A stretch of DNA of 5,226 nt from Gammaproteobacteria bacterium. GTDB taxonomy: Bacteria; Pseudomonadota; Gammaproteobacteria; Granulosicoccales; Granulosicoccaceae. The position numbers and the translations under genes are program-made. The stretch spans positions 1 to 5,226 of the forward strand of contig JAHQVR010000235.1 of the NCBI GenBank assembly GCA_019634245.1. The letters run 5' to 3'. Positions within the stretch are counted from its first letter, which is position 1. Each line of letters opens with the position of its first letter. Under the pieces are notes generated by a model. It was not told the origin of the DNA. It was given only the letters and a program-made list of their open reading frames with translations, and made no database searches. Of the stretch, positions 1 through 5,226 are shown in pieces.

Positions 1-17
1 AAGTGTGAATTGTCCAT
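1..17 (-). CDS. Possible first codons of the next leftward gene (partial, cut by window edge)
   Basis: An ATG on the minus strand at 17-15 opens a frame reading Met-Asp-Asn-Ser-His before the edge of the window. Seven bases upstream of the ATG lies GGAAGAG (minus strand, 31-25), a fair Shine-Dalgarno sequence. A strong extended -10 element lies just upstream of that (53-45). The correct order and spacing of promoter, ribosome site and ATG is the only support; five codons say nothing about product. A second in-frame series of ATGs at 67 and 46 opens a different frame to the edge, but it lacks a ribosome site and overlaps the -10 element, so the start at 17 is preferred. Existence of the gene is an inference. 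Confidence 0.28.
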
Positions 18-24
18 AACGCAA

Positions 25-31
25 CTCTTCC
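25..31 (-). promoter_or_regulatory. Shine-Dalgarno-like site before ATG at 17
   Basis: The minus strand reads GGAAGAG here, ending seven bases before the ATG at 17-15. It is a better ribosome site than those seen before most genes of the main operon, and it supports a new gene starting at the left edge. Confidence 0.3.
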
Positions 32-44
32 GAAAAGGAGTTTC

Positions 45-53
45 ATTATATCA
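45..53 (-). promoter_or_regulatory. Extended -10 promoter element (TGATATAAT), leftward
   Basis: Read on the minus strand the bases are TGA followed by TATAAT, an exact match to the sigma-70 extended -10 consensus TGnTATAAT. No good -35 hexamer sits 16-18 bases upstream (the bases around 67-74 read GCTTCT-like), which is typical of extended -10 promoters. The predicted transcription start is near 38, giving a leader of about 20 bases that contains the GGAAGAG site and leads to the ATG at 17. The inverted repeat at 74-105 lies directly upstream, where an activator or repressor could bind. The consensus match is seen directly; promoter activity is inferred. Confidence 0.42.
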
Positions 54-73
54 ACGGAAGGTGCCATAGAAGC

Positions 74-105
74 ATTACAACTGATTTTTTAACCAGTGTT
101 GTAAT
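74..105. repeat. Inverted repeat ATTACAAC...GTTGTAAT (terminator-like hairpin or operator)
   Basis: ATTACAAC (74-81) is the exact reverse complement of GTTGTAAT (98-105). Two more pairs (82-83 with 94-95) extend the stem if two bases (96-97) bulge out, leaving a ten-base loop that is T-rich on the plus strand and A-rich on the minus strand. It lies 37 bases downstream of the FGGY kinase stop, so it could end the operon transcript. However, the stem is AT-rich and no U-tract follows it on either strand, which is poor for an intrinsic terminator. It also sits at about -36 to -67 relative to the predicted start of the next unit, so an operator is an equal alternative. Confidence 0.4.
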
Positions 106-142
106 CTAGAGTGTCGATTTGCCCTTGGCTACTTGGGCTAGT

Positions 143-1660
143 TCACCGAGAATTTGATTTTGCGGTATTTCCATGACTGAGCTCTTTGGCGATATCTTTC
201 GTTTGCTCATACAATCTGCGAAACAGCTGATGGCTTTTTTCGTACACAGGATGGTGATTTGCCTGGATGACTCTATTGGGTGGATTCCATGACGCCATAT
301 CGTGTCGCTTCGCCTCACCGATTGCCATGGCCGCTAGAAACGCATCACCATAACTGGCACCAATGGTTTTCTCACAAACCACCTGGTCTATACCCGTGAT
401 GTCCGATGTGGCTTGTAACCAAAGTTCGTTTTTGGTGCCACCTCCAACTGCCAGCAATCGTTGTGGAGATTGACCCACTTCAGCAAAGGTGTCGGTGACG
501 TGCCGTGTGCCGTGGGCAATGCCTTCGATGAGTGATCGATAAATATCACCGCGATCATGGGTGAGATTTAAGCCAAAGAGCGTGCCTTTGGCGTGAATAT
601 CGTGAATGGGAGTTCGCTCACCGGAGAAATAGGGCAGCATCAACAATCCGTTCGCACCCGGTGGTGAGCTTTGAGCCTCTCTGGCGAGCTGTTCAAACGC
701 GACATCCGGCTCAAGCTCCTTAGCTAGTTGATCGCGAAACCAATGCGTTAGGGTGCCCGACGTCGCCAATCCTGCCATCGACGCATGCTCGGTTTCAAAG
801 AGCCACGGAGCGTACCAAAGGCGAGGATCCGCCACTCGTTCTGCGGTACGTAGAATAATGAATATGGTTGAGCCATACATCATCATCATGTCACCCGCGT
901 CATGCATACCCACAGATAAAGCTTCAGCGGCTGCATCTATAGTACCGACGGTTACCGGTGTGCCTGCCAGCAGACCCGTCTGGTCAGCTGCAGCGGCATT
1001 GATTTCCCCCGCGATTTCGTTCGACCATAACAACCGAGGTAGCTTTTCCAATCCGATAATATCGTTGGCCAAATCGTCGATCCAGGTTTGTTTTTCTACA
1101 TCGTATAGAGGTGCGAAGTTGGCGGCTGTGTAGTGATCAATGACCACCTCACCGGTGAGTCTCTGAACTAAAAAACTAGTCGAGGTCAGAATGTGTTTGG
1201 TTTTTTGAAAGATATCGGGTCGTTGTTGCTTGAGCCACAAAATTTTAGGGCCCACCGATTGTGAGGTTAGTGCGTTTCCACAACGATTCACGATTGTCGC
1301 CTCGCCAATACGCTTGGTGAGCGCTTGGACTTGCTCTTCAGCCCGACCATCCACACCGTAGAGAACGCCATTCATCAATGGTGCGCCTTCTACATCTACT
1401 GGCAGCATGCAAGGGCCGATAGCACTGCAGGAGACGGCTTTAATGTCGGATGGGCTGATCTTGGATTCTTTTAATAGGGTTTGGCAAACAAATACGAAGT
1501 CTCCCCACCAGTCTTCCTCCGGTCGATGTTCGGCCCATCCAGGTTCGGGTACCAACATCTTATGTGCCCGTGCAGCGCTTGCATGAACCTGACCGTCGTA
1601 GTCAACCAAAACACCTTTGGTTTCGTAGGTGCCGATATCAATACCGAGTGTGTAGCTCAT
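143..1660 (-). CDS. FGGY-family carbohydrate kinase (xylulokinase-like, substrate unknown)
   Basis: A cytoplasmic ATP-dependent kinase of the FGGY family, which phosphorylates sugars such as xylulose, ribulose, gluconate or glycerol. At 505 residues it is full length. The N-terminal actin-like domain begins with the phosphate-loop motif GIDIGT (6-11). The sequence GPKILWLKQ (137-145) resembles FGGY signature 1. The expected catalytic aspartate is D242 in GTIDAAAEA (239-247), and the phosphate-binding MYGST is at 261-265. The C-terminal domain carries GTLFGLNLTHDRGDIYRSLI (359-378), a near match to FGGY signature 2, then the nucleotide-binding GGG (406-408) and GASYGDAFLAA (434-444). The ATG shares one base with the stop of the upstream M42 gene (TGATG), so translation is probably coupled; its own ribosome site is weak. 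It is the last gene of the operon. General similarity is to xylulokinases, but substrate residues cannot be assigned, so a pentulose or other ketose is a guess. The family call is secure. Confidence 0.93.
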   Translation of the reverse strand: MSYTLGIDIGTYETKGVLVDYDGQVHASAARAHKMLVPEPGWAEHRPEEDWWGDFVFVCQTLLKESKISPSDIKAVSCSAIGPCMLPVDVEGAPLMNGVLYGVDGRAEEQVQALTKRIGEATIVNRCGNALTSQSVGPKILWLKQQRPDIFQKTKHILTSTSFLVQRLTGEVVIDHYTAANFAPLYDVEKQTWIDDLANDIIGLEKLPRLLWSNEIAGEINAAAADQTGLLAGTPVTVGTIDAAAEALSVGMHDAGDMMMMYGSTIFIILRTAERVADPRLWYAPWLFETEHASMAGLATSGTLTHWFRDQLAKELEPDVAFEQLAREAQSSPPGANGLLMLPYFSGERTPIHDIHAKGTLFGLNLTHDRGDIYRSLIEGIAHGTRHVTDTFAEVGQSPQRLLAVGGGTKNELWLQATSDITGIDQVVCEKTIGASYGDAFLAAMAIGEAKRHDMASWNPPNRVIQANHHPVYEKSHQLFRRLYEQTKDIAKELSHGNTAKSNSR

Positions 1661-2754
1661 CAGGTGTATTCGTCTCTGTCTAACGAAAAATCGGGCCCTA
1701 CTCGTGACACAGCTGCGATCAACAGCTCCGTTAGTTGAGTCAGATCATTAAGGTCACAAATTTCCCGAGAGGAGTGGGATGCGCGCATTGGGAAACCGAC
1801 ATCGATGGCGGCCACACCAGAACCGGTTAGCTGTACATAGGAAAGATCTGTGAGAACACCGGTTTGGGCGCTACGCTGAAGAGGGAGTTTGTGCTCTGCA
1901 GCGGTAGTCTCAAACAGAGACACCATAGCAGGGTGTGGAATGACACCGTTGAGTGTGCCGCGACCGTGAAAACTGTACAGGCTCATACCTGGGCCACCGC
2001 CTAACACCATTTCGCCCCGTGATGCCATGTCGGGTGTGTCGGTGGCCAGCATAAGATCGATTTGGATGGCGATATCCGGTTGAAGTTGTTGCGCGATGGG
2101 TTGGGCTCCGCGCAAATTAAATTCCTCCAGAACCGTAAATACCAAATCAACCGGTGGGCCGCTTTGGCGTGACTTCAAAGAGCGAGCCACTTCGAGCAAC
2201 ACCGCACAGCCAGCACGGTCGTCAATGGACGTGCCGGTTACTTTGTCGTTGGCGAGCTCTTTGGCATAGGGTGCATAAACCACAGGCTGTCCAATCTGGA
2301 TACCGGCACTCTCTACTTCGTTTTGCGTGTTGTAACCGGTGTCTACATACAGTTCTGAGTAGGGTGTGACAGTGTATTTTTCGCTCGGAAGTGTTGCATG
2401 GTGGCTCTTGTTCGCAATGACACCAGATATGTCTTTGCCCTCACCAACGCATATCAACACATCTTGTGAGCTTAGTGCCCGTTCGGGAACGCCGCCGAGT
2501 CGTTCGAGCCTGAGTAACCCATTGGGCTCAATTTTTCGAACGATAAATCCCAATTGATCCATATGGGTAAACAACATGATACGAGGCCCATCGCCAGGAA
2601 AACGGGCTGTTAAGTTGCCCAGGCGATCGGTATTCGTATCAATGTCTTCTCTAGCCAACACCTTTGTTATCGCTCGTCGCACACGATCTTCATGTCCAGA
2701 TAATCCTGGAACCAGCATTAAATCAAGCAGATCATGTTTTATGCGTTGCTTCAT
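1660..2754 (-). CDS. M42-family metallopeptidase, SgcX/FrvX-like
   Basis: A 364-residue co-catalytic metallohydrolase of family M42, the family of dodecameric tetrahedral aminopeptidases; some members are labelled endoglucanases on thin evidence. The expected di-metal site is complete: H64 and D66 in THMDQ, D179 in SIDDRAG (176-182), catalytic base E210 and ligand E211 in LEEFNLRGA, D233 in QID, and H327 in ASHSS. The stretches RKIEPNGLLRLERLGG (73-88), EEFNLRG and FHGRGTL (262-268) look, from memory, closer to E. coli SgcX than to generic M42 aminopeptidases, which read EEVGLRGA. The usual HMDE is HMDQ here. The ATG overlaps the stop of the SgcQ-like gene by four bases (ATGA), with a weak GAAG seven bases upstream. 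Its own stop overlaps the FGGY start by one base. The location suggests it hydrolyses a sugar-linked amide or peptide-like bond in the same pathway, but no substrate is known for this branch. Confidence 0.9.
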   Translation of the reverse strand: MKQRIKHDLLDLMLVPGLSGHEDRVRRAITKVLAREDIDTNTDRLGNLTARFPGDGPRIMLFTHMDQLGFIVRKIEPNGLLRLERLGGVPERALSSQDVLICVGEGKDISGVIANKSHHATLPSEKYTVTPYSELYVDTGYNTQNEVESAGIQIGQPVVYAPYAKELANDKVTGTSIDDRAGCAVLLEVARSLKSRQSGPPVDLVFTVLEEFNLRGAQPIAQQLQPDIAIQIDLMLATDTPDMASRGEMVLGGGPGMSLYSFHGRGTLNGVIPHPAMVSLFETTAAEHKLPLQRSAQTGVLTDLSYVQLTGSGVAAIDVGFPMRASHSSREICDLNDLTQLTELLIAAVSRVGPDFSLDRDEYT

Positions 2755-3551
2755 GTTCGTGCTTCTTTAGCGACTTCCATAAAACGCTGTGCTCGATCGG
2801 GATCGACGGCATTCCAGGTATCCCCATCAATTTTTAGCGAAGAGCCCACGATGCAGCCATCGGCAATTTGTAGCACCTCCGCTACTGTGTCGAGCTTAAC
2901 GCCTGTATTTGCCATGACAGGGGTGTTGGGTAGCACAGCCTTCACCGCTGATAAGTCCGACAGTGCCGCGGCTTCGCCCGTGATCTGACCGGATACCAAC
3001 ACGGCGTCGGGTATGGATGAAAAAACCGCACTTCGTGCACGATCAGGTAGTGGTCGTTGATCGAGTGAACAGGCAAACTCAGCCGATACGTTGTAGAGCA
3101 TAGCCATATCAGATCTCCCTAACCGGTTTCGGTAACGCATAGCTTTGCCAGCATCGGTGACCCAGGCGCCCATATCGGAGGCGTACATGCCGGTAAAAAT
3201 CTCCCGAACAAAACTAGCGCCAGTGGCTGCACCCAGCGCGACCGTTGCCATTGGGTCCCACAACACGTTCACTCCGAAAGGCACCGTTATATCGGATTTA
3301 AGTTCACCAATAACGTTTGCCATCGTTGCGGTGGAAGCAGTATCCACTGAGAATTCGTATGGGCGATCATTTTCATTGCCAAACATCACCGCATCGAAAC
3401 CGGCCGATTGTAGTGCCAGTAAATCTGCCCTGGCATCGGCTACTAGATCCTGATTAGGGTCAAATAAAGGTGAACCCGGCAGAGCACCGAAATGAACCAT
3501 GCCAATGACCGGTTTACTGACTCCAAAGAGGCGTTTGAACGTGTCTGTCAT
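2751..3551 (-). CDS. BtpA/SgcQ family TIM-barrel protein, SgcQ-like
   Basis: A predicted cytoplasmic TIM-barrel enzyme of the BtpA/SgcQ family, 266 residues from the start chosen here. The family is named after a cyanobacterial photosystem I biogenesis factor and E. coli SgcQ, a putative nucleosidase without a proven reaction. Diagnostic blocks in order: GMVHFGALPGSP (17-28), FGNENDRPY (57-65), PFGVNVLWDP (91-100), REIFTGMYASDMGAW (116-130), VSGQITG (186-192), ANTGV (214-218) and DGCIVGSSLKIDG (231-243). The last two resemble the phosphate-binding end of a TIM barrel. FGVNVLWDP and REIFTG.YASD..W appear in SgcQ as I remember it, so this is the SgcQ branch, not the photosystem branch. A longer frame starts at 3566, but GGAAG eight bases before the ATG at 3551, and the length of the SgcQ N-terminus, favour 3551. 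The stop overlaps the M42 start by four bases. The substrate is unknown; a phosphorylated or nucleoside-like sugar is inferred. Confidence 0.9.
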   Translation of the reverse strand: MTDTFKRLFGVSKPVIGMVHFGALPGSPLFDPNQDLVADARADLLALQSAGFDAVMFGNENDRPYEFSVDTASTATMANVIGELKSDITVPFGVNVLWDPMATVALGAATGASFVREIFTGMYASDMGAWVTDAGKAMRYRNRLGRSDMAMLYNVSAEFACSLDQRPLPDRARSAVFSSIPDAVLVSGQITGEAAALSDLSAVKAVLPNTPVMANTGVKLDTVAEVLQIADGCIVGSSLKIDGDTWNAVDPDRAQRFMEVAKEART

Positions 3552-3559
3552 CGTGATGT

Positions 3560-3564
3560 CTTCC
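3560..3564 (-). promoter_or_regulatory. Ribosome binding site GGAAG deciding the SgcQ-like start
   Basis: The minus strand reads GGAAG eight bases before the ATG at 3551-3549. It lies inside the first codons of the longer frame that starts at 3566, which itself has no Shine-Dalgarno sequence in front of it. This makes the inner start the better choice. Confidence 0.45.
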
Positions 3565-3585
3565 ATAGTGCAGTGCTGATTGGTT

Positions 3586-4620
3586 TCATAAGAGCCGTTC
3601 CGTAGGTGCGTCCTCGCGCAAGAGCCCTTTGGATTTCAGGTCAGCCCATAATGCGTCTGGGATTTCAGCCTGCGCCGCCTGTAGATTCACTTTCATTTCA
3701 TCTACGCCTTGACCACCTGGGATCACGGTGACATGCGCTGGGTGTCGTAACGGAAATTGAAAGGCGGCATCGATCATCCGTACGTCATGATCCTTGCAAA
3801 CCGCTTCTATCGCGTTAACTCTGTCGATAATCGATTGCGGAGCGGGGTCGTAATTATAGAATGCCCCTGGTTTGGCACCGGTTGCCAAGATGCCGGAGTT
3901 ATAGGGGCCGCCAGTGACAATACCGATGCCTCGAGAATCACACAGTGGTAAGAAACTATCGAGTGCAGTTTGTTCGAGCAGCGTATAGCGCCCTGCGAGC
4001 AAAAATAAATCGAAGTCGCCGCGTTCTGCAAGAGTCTGACAAACTTCCCATTCGTTAATGCCACCGCCAATGGCGCGAATTAATCCCTGATCTCGTAACG
4101 AAATCATCGCATCGTAGCCTCGGCCACCGAAAAACTCCTCGATGCGCATATCCGAAACCTCTTTACTACCATGAGTGAAAATACAGAGGTCGTGTACATA
4201 CAAAATGTCGATGCGATCTACGCCCAGGCGTGAAAACGAATGGTCAAAAGAACGCATAACGCCGTCGTAGCTGTAGTCAAAATTTTCGCGGCGGCAGGGT
4301 ACGTTGAACCACTTGCCAACACCAGCTCGATGTTCTTGTGCGCAAGGTTGTATGAGTCTGCCGACTTTGGATGACAGTACATAGTCATCACGAGGCTTGT
4401 CGCGTAGAAAAGGATTTAACCGCGTTTCTGATAAGCCAAGGCCATAAAGTGGAGCGGTGTCGTAATAGCGAACACCGCCATCCCAGGCCGCATCGAGGGT
4501 TGCACGCGCTTCGTCATCAGTAATGGCTCGGTAGAGATTCCCCAAGGGTGCGGTACCAAAACCGATTTCGGTGAAGTCAAGTCCACCATTGTCAAGCCTG
4601 TCCCAATGCCTTTGCTTCAT
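3586..4620 (-). CDS. Aldo/keto reductase, aldose 1-dehydrogenase/pyridoxal dehydrogenase type
   Basis: A 344-residue NAD(P)-dependent oxidoreductase with the aldo/keto reductase TIM barrel, acting in the cytoplasm. The catalytic tetrad is present: D54 and Y59 in YYDTAPLYG (52-60), K85 in LSSKVGR (82-88) and H143 in LYVHDL (140-145). The cofactor end is seen as GGPYNSGIL (237-245) and VIPGGQGVDEMKVNL (299-313). The N-terminal GFGTAPLGNLYRA and the HDLCIFTHGS block point to the group holding D-threo-aldose (L-fucose) 1-dehydrogenase and pyridoxal 4-dehydrogenase, which oxidise an aldose or aldehyde rather than reduce it. The operon context favours a sugar. The gene follows the PfkB kinase after 85 bases and precedes the SgcQ-like start by 34 bases (19 with the longer start). 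No clear ribosome site is seen before its ATG. The family is secure; substrate and direction of reaction are inference. Confidence 0.92.
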   Translation of the reverse strand: MKQRHWDRLDNGGLDFTEIGFGTAPLGNLYRAITDDEARATLDAAWDGGVRYYDTAPLYGLGLSETRLNPFLRDKPRDDYVLSSKVGRLIQPCAQEHRAGVGKWFNVPCRRENFDYSYDGVMRSFDHSFSRLGVDRIDILYVHDLCIFTHGSKEVSDMRIEEFFGGRGYDAMISLRDQGLIRAIGGGINEWEVCQTLAERGDFDLFLLAGRYTLLEQTALDSFLPLCDSRGIGIVTGGPYNSGILATGAKPGAFYNYDPAPQSIIDRVNAIEAVCKDHDVRMIDAAFQFPLRHPAHVTVIPGGQGVDEMKVNLQAAQAEIPDALWADLKSKGLLREDAPTERLL

Positions 4621-4659
4621 GGTCGCTGTGCGCTCGTGTTGCTCAATGACTGTGACCCT

Positions 4660-4665
4660 AATATA
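4660..4665 (-). promoter_or_regulatory. Weak candidate -10 element in the gap before the aldo/keto reductase
   Basis: The 85-base gap 4621-4705 is the only real spacing inside the gene cluster. On the minus strand it contains TATATT (4665-4660), one base from the -10 consensus, which would give a leader of about 33 bases. No matching -35 hexamer is found 16-18 bases upstream and there is no extended -10 TG. The flanking bases can form weak nested pairs (AACCG/CGGTT at 4693-4697 and 4665-4669; CAGC/GCTG at 4678-4690), which might be a processing or attenuation hairpin. An internal promoter is possible but not well supported. Confidence 0.18.
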
Positions 4666-4705
4666 ACCGAAGTAGCGCAGCTCTCGGCTGACCGGTTCAG
4701 ATATT

Positions 4706-5226
4706 TTAGTGGGCTAACAGGGCGTACACAGTGGCGGGTCCAATGCTAGATCGGTCGGCCACCGGTGTGCGTACATGGCAGGCCGCGGCGGCCATCGCGT
4801 AGCCAAGCGCATCGTCCATGGTGTCACCGGCAGCCCGTCGAGTAGCCAATGCTCCACAAAACATGTCGCCAGCTCCGTGACTCGATACAGTTGTCACAGG
4901 AAAAGCGGATTTTTGATGAACGCTACCTGAACCGTCACGATAGAAGAGCCCATCTTTTCCCAATGTGATAATAATCGTATTTATTGAATGGGTTGCGGTG
5001 TTCAATACTGAACGGATGTCAGTGTCGTTAGTGAGAGTTTGATTAAAGAATTGGCTGGCTTCGACACGGTTGAGCACCAGAGTGTCAATCAGCGGAACCA
5101 TCTTTTCGGGTAGTGTTCGAAACGGCGCAGCATTGAGCATCACGGGTATGTCTTTCTCTTGGGCTTTTTTAGCCAGCTGTTCATTGACCTGTTCGGGGAT
5201 TTCGTTTTGGAGTAATAGAAACTTGG
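4706..5226 (-). CDS. PfkB/ribokinase-family sugar kinase, C-terminal part (partial)
   Basis: The frame is open from the TAA at 4708-4706 to the right edge of the window, giving 172 residues, a little over half of a usual kinase of about 300. The GTG at 5143 is internal and not a start, because the residues before it, LLLQNEIPEQVNEQLAKKA, match the ribokinase pattern 'LLQxEIP' and its following helix. Further family marks are VMLNAAPFR (28-36 of the fragment), the Mg/phosphate motif NxxE as NRVE (52-55), ITLGKDGLFY (86-95) and the anion hole with catalytic aspartate, GAGD (117-120). The three residues before GAGD are SSH where ribokinases have DTT or similar. The protein should phosphorylate a sugar or sugar acid with ATP in the cytoplasm. 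It is the first gene seen of the cluster, 85 bases before the reductase. The family is secure; ribose, 2-keto-3-deoxy acid or another substrate cannot be distinguished. Confidence 0.92.
   Translation of the reverse strand, partial: KFLLLQNEIPEQVNEQLAKKAQEKDIPVMLNAAPFRTLPEKMVPLIDTLVLNRVEASQFFNQTLTNDTDIRSVLNTATHSINTIIITLGKDGLFYRDGSGSVHQKSAFPVTTVSSHGAGDMFCGALATRRAAGDTMDDALGYAMAAAACHVRTPVADRSSIGPATVYALLAH

Noticed and set aside
23..42. Hairpin AACTCTT/AGGAGTT with a six-base loop followed by TTTCATTAT on the plus strand, a possible rightward-facing terminator.
   Set aside because: The stem is seven pairs with one G-U, the T-run is short and broken, and the same bases overlap the better-supported leader of a leftward gene. 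No rightward gene is seen to need it.
2..67. Open minus-strand frame starting at ATG 67 (also ATG 46), reading MAPSVDIMKLLFG and on to the edge.
   Set aside because: Neither ATG has a ribosome site and the frame runs through the extended -10 element; the ATG at 17 fits the signals better.
121..138. GCCC...GGGC inverted repeat just after the FGGY stop.
   Set aside because: Only four pairs with a ten-base loop and no U-tract; chance is sufficient.
878..889. Four tandem CAT triplets (four methionines in the FGGY kinase), a possible slippage site.
   Set aside because: Only four units, in frame, in a region where related kinases also tend to have methionine and leucine runs; any slip would keep the frame.
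3145..3453. Plus-strand open frame of about 100 codons opposite the SgcQ-like gene, and similar ones at 753-1133 and 1481-1738.
   Set aside because: They lie entirely or mostly opposite genes with strong family motifs, have no recognisable domains, and their compositions look like reverse readings of the real genes.
4609..4620. The reductase and the M42 protein both begin with Met-Lys-Gln-Arg, which might hint at a duplicated start region.
   Set aside because: The DNA differs after the third codon (CAAAGG against CAACGC), the proteins are unrelated, and no longer shared repeat is present.
5141..5143. GTG at 5143 as the start of a short kinase-like protein of 145 residues.
   Set aside because: The frame stays open upstream to the window edge and encodes conserved ribokinase sequence, so the gene is simply cut by the edge and not truncated.

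Overview
The window is one tightly packed, leftward (minus-strand) carbohydrate-catabolism operon from a bacterium. Base composition is near balanced by eye. The SgcQ- and SgcX-like proteins resemble enterobacterial ones, so a Gram-negative, probably a proteobacterium, is the most likely source. Nothing in the window fixes the order or genus. No rRNA, tRNA, CRISPR array, insertion sequence or phage gene is visible.

In the direction of transcription (right to left): (1) the C-terminal part of a PfkB/ribokinase-type sugar kinase, cut by the right edge (4706 to beyond 5226); (2) an 85-bp gap; (3) a full-length aldo/keto reductase of the aldose/pyridoxal dehydrogenase type (3586-4620); (4) a TIM-barrel protein of the BtpA/SgcQ family (2751-3551, or to 3566 with the longer start); (5) an M42-family metallopeptidase of the SgcX/FrvX type (1660-2754); (6) an FGGY sugar kinase (143-1660). 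Genes 4, 5 and 6 are joined by stop/start overlaps of 4 and 1 bases, so they are probably translationally coupled.

The left 142 bases hold a bulged inverted repeat (74-105), then a textbook extended -10 element (45-53), a Shine-Dalgarno-like GGAAGAG (25-31) and an ATG at 17. Together these suggest that a second leftward transcription unit starts at the window edge.

The notable point is the SgcQ-SgcX pair. In E. coli these two uncharacterised families sit in the sgc operon beside a phosphotransferase (PTS) permease. Here they sit beside two ATP-dependent sugar kinases of unrelated folds and an aldose-type dehydrogenase. This suggests the pair is a portable enzymatic module acting on an unknown glycoside or sugar derivative, independent of how the substrate is imported and phosphorylated. 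The chemistry and substrate cannot be read from the sequence.
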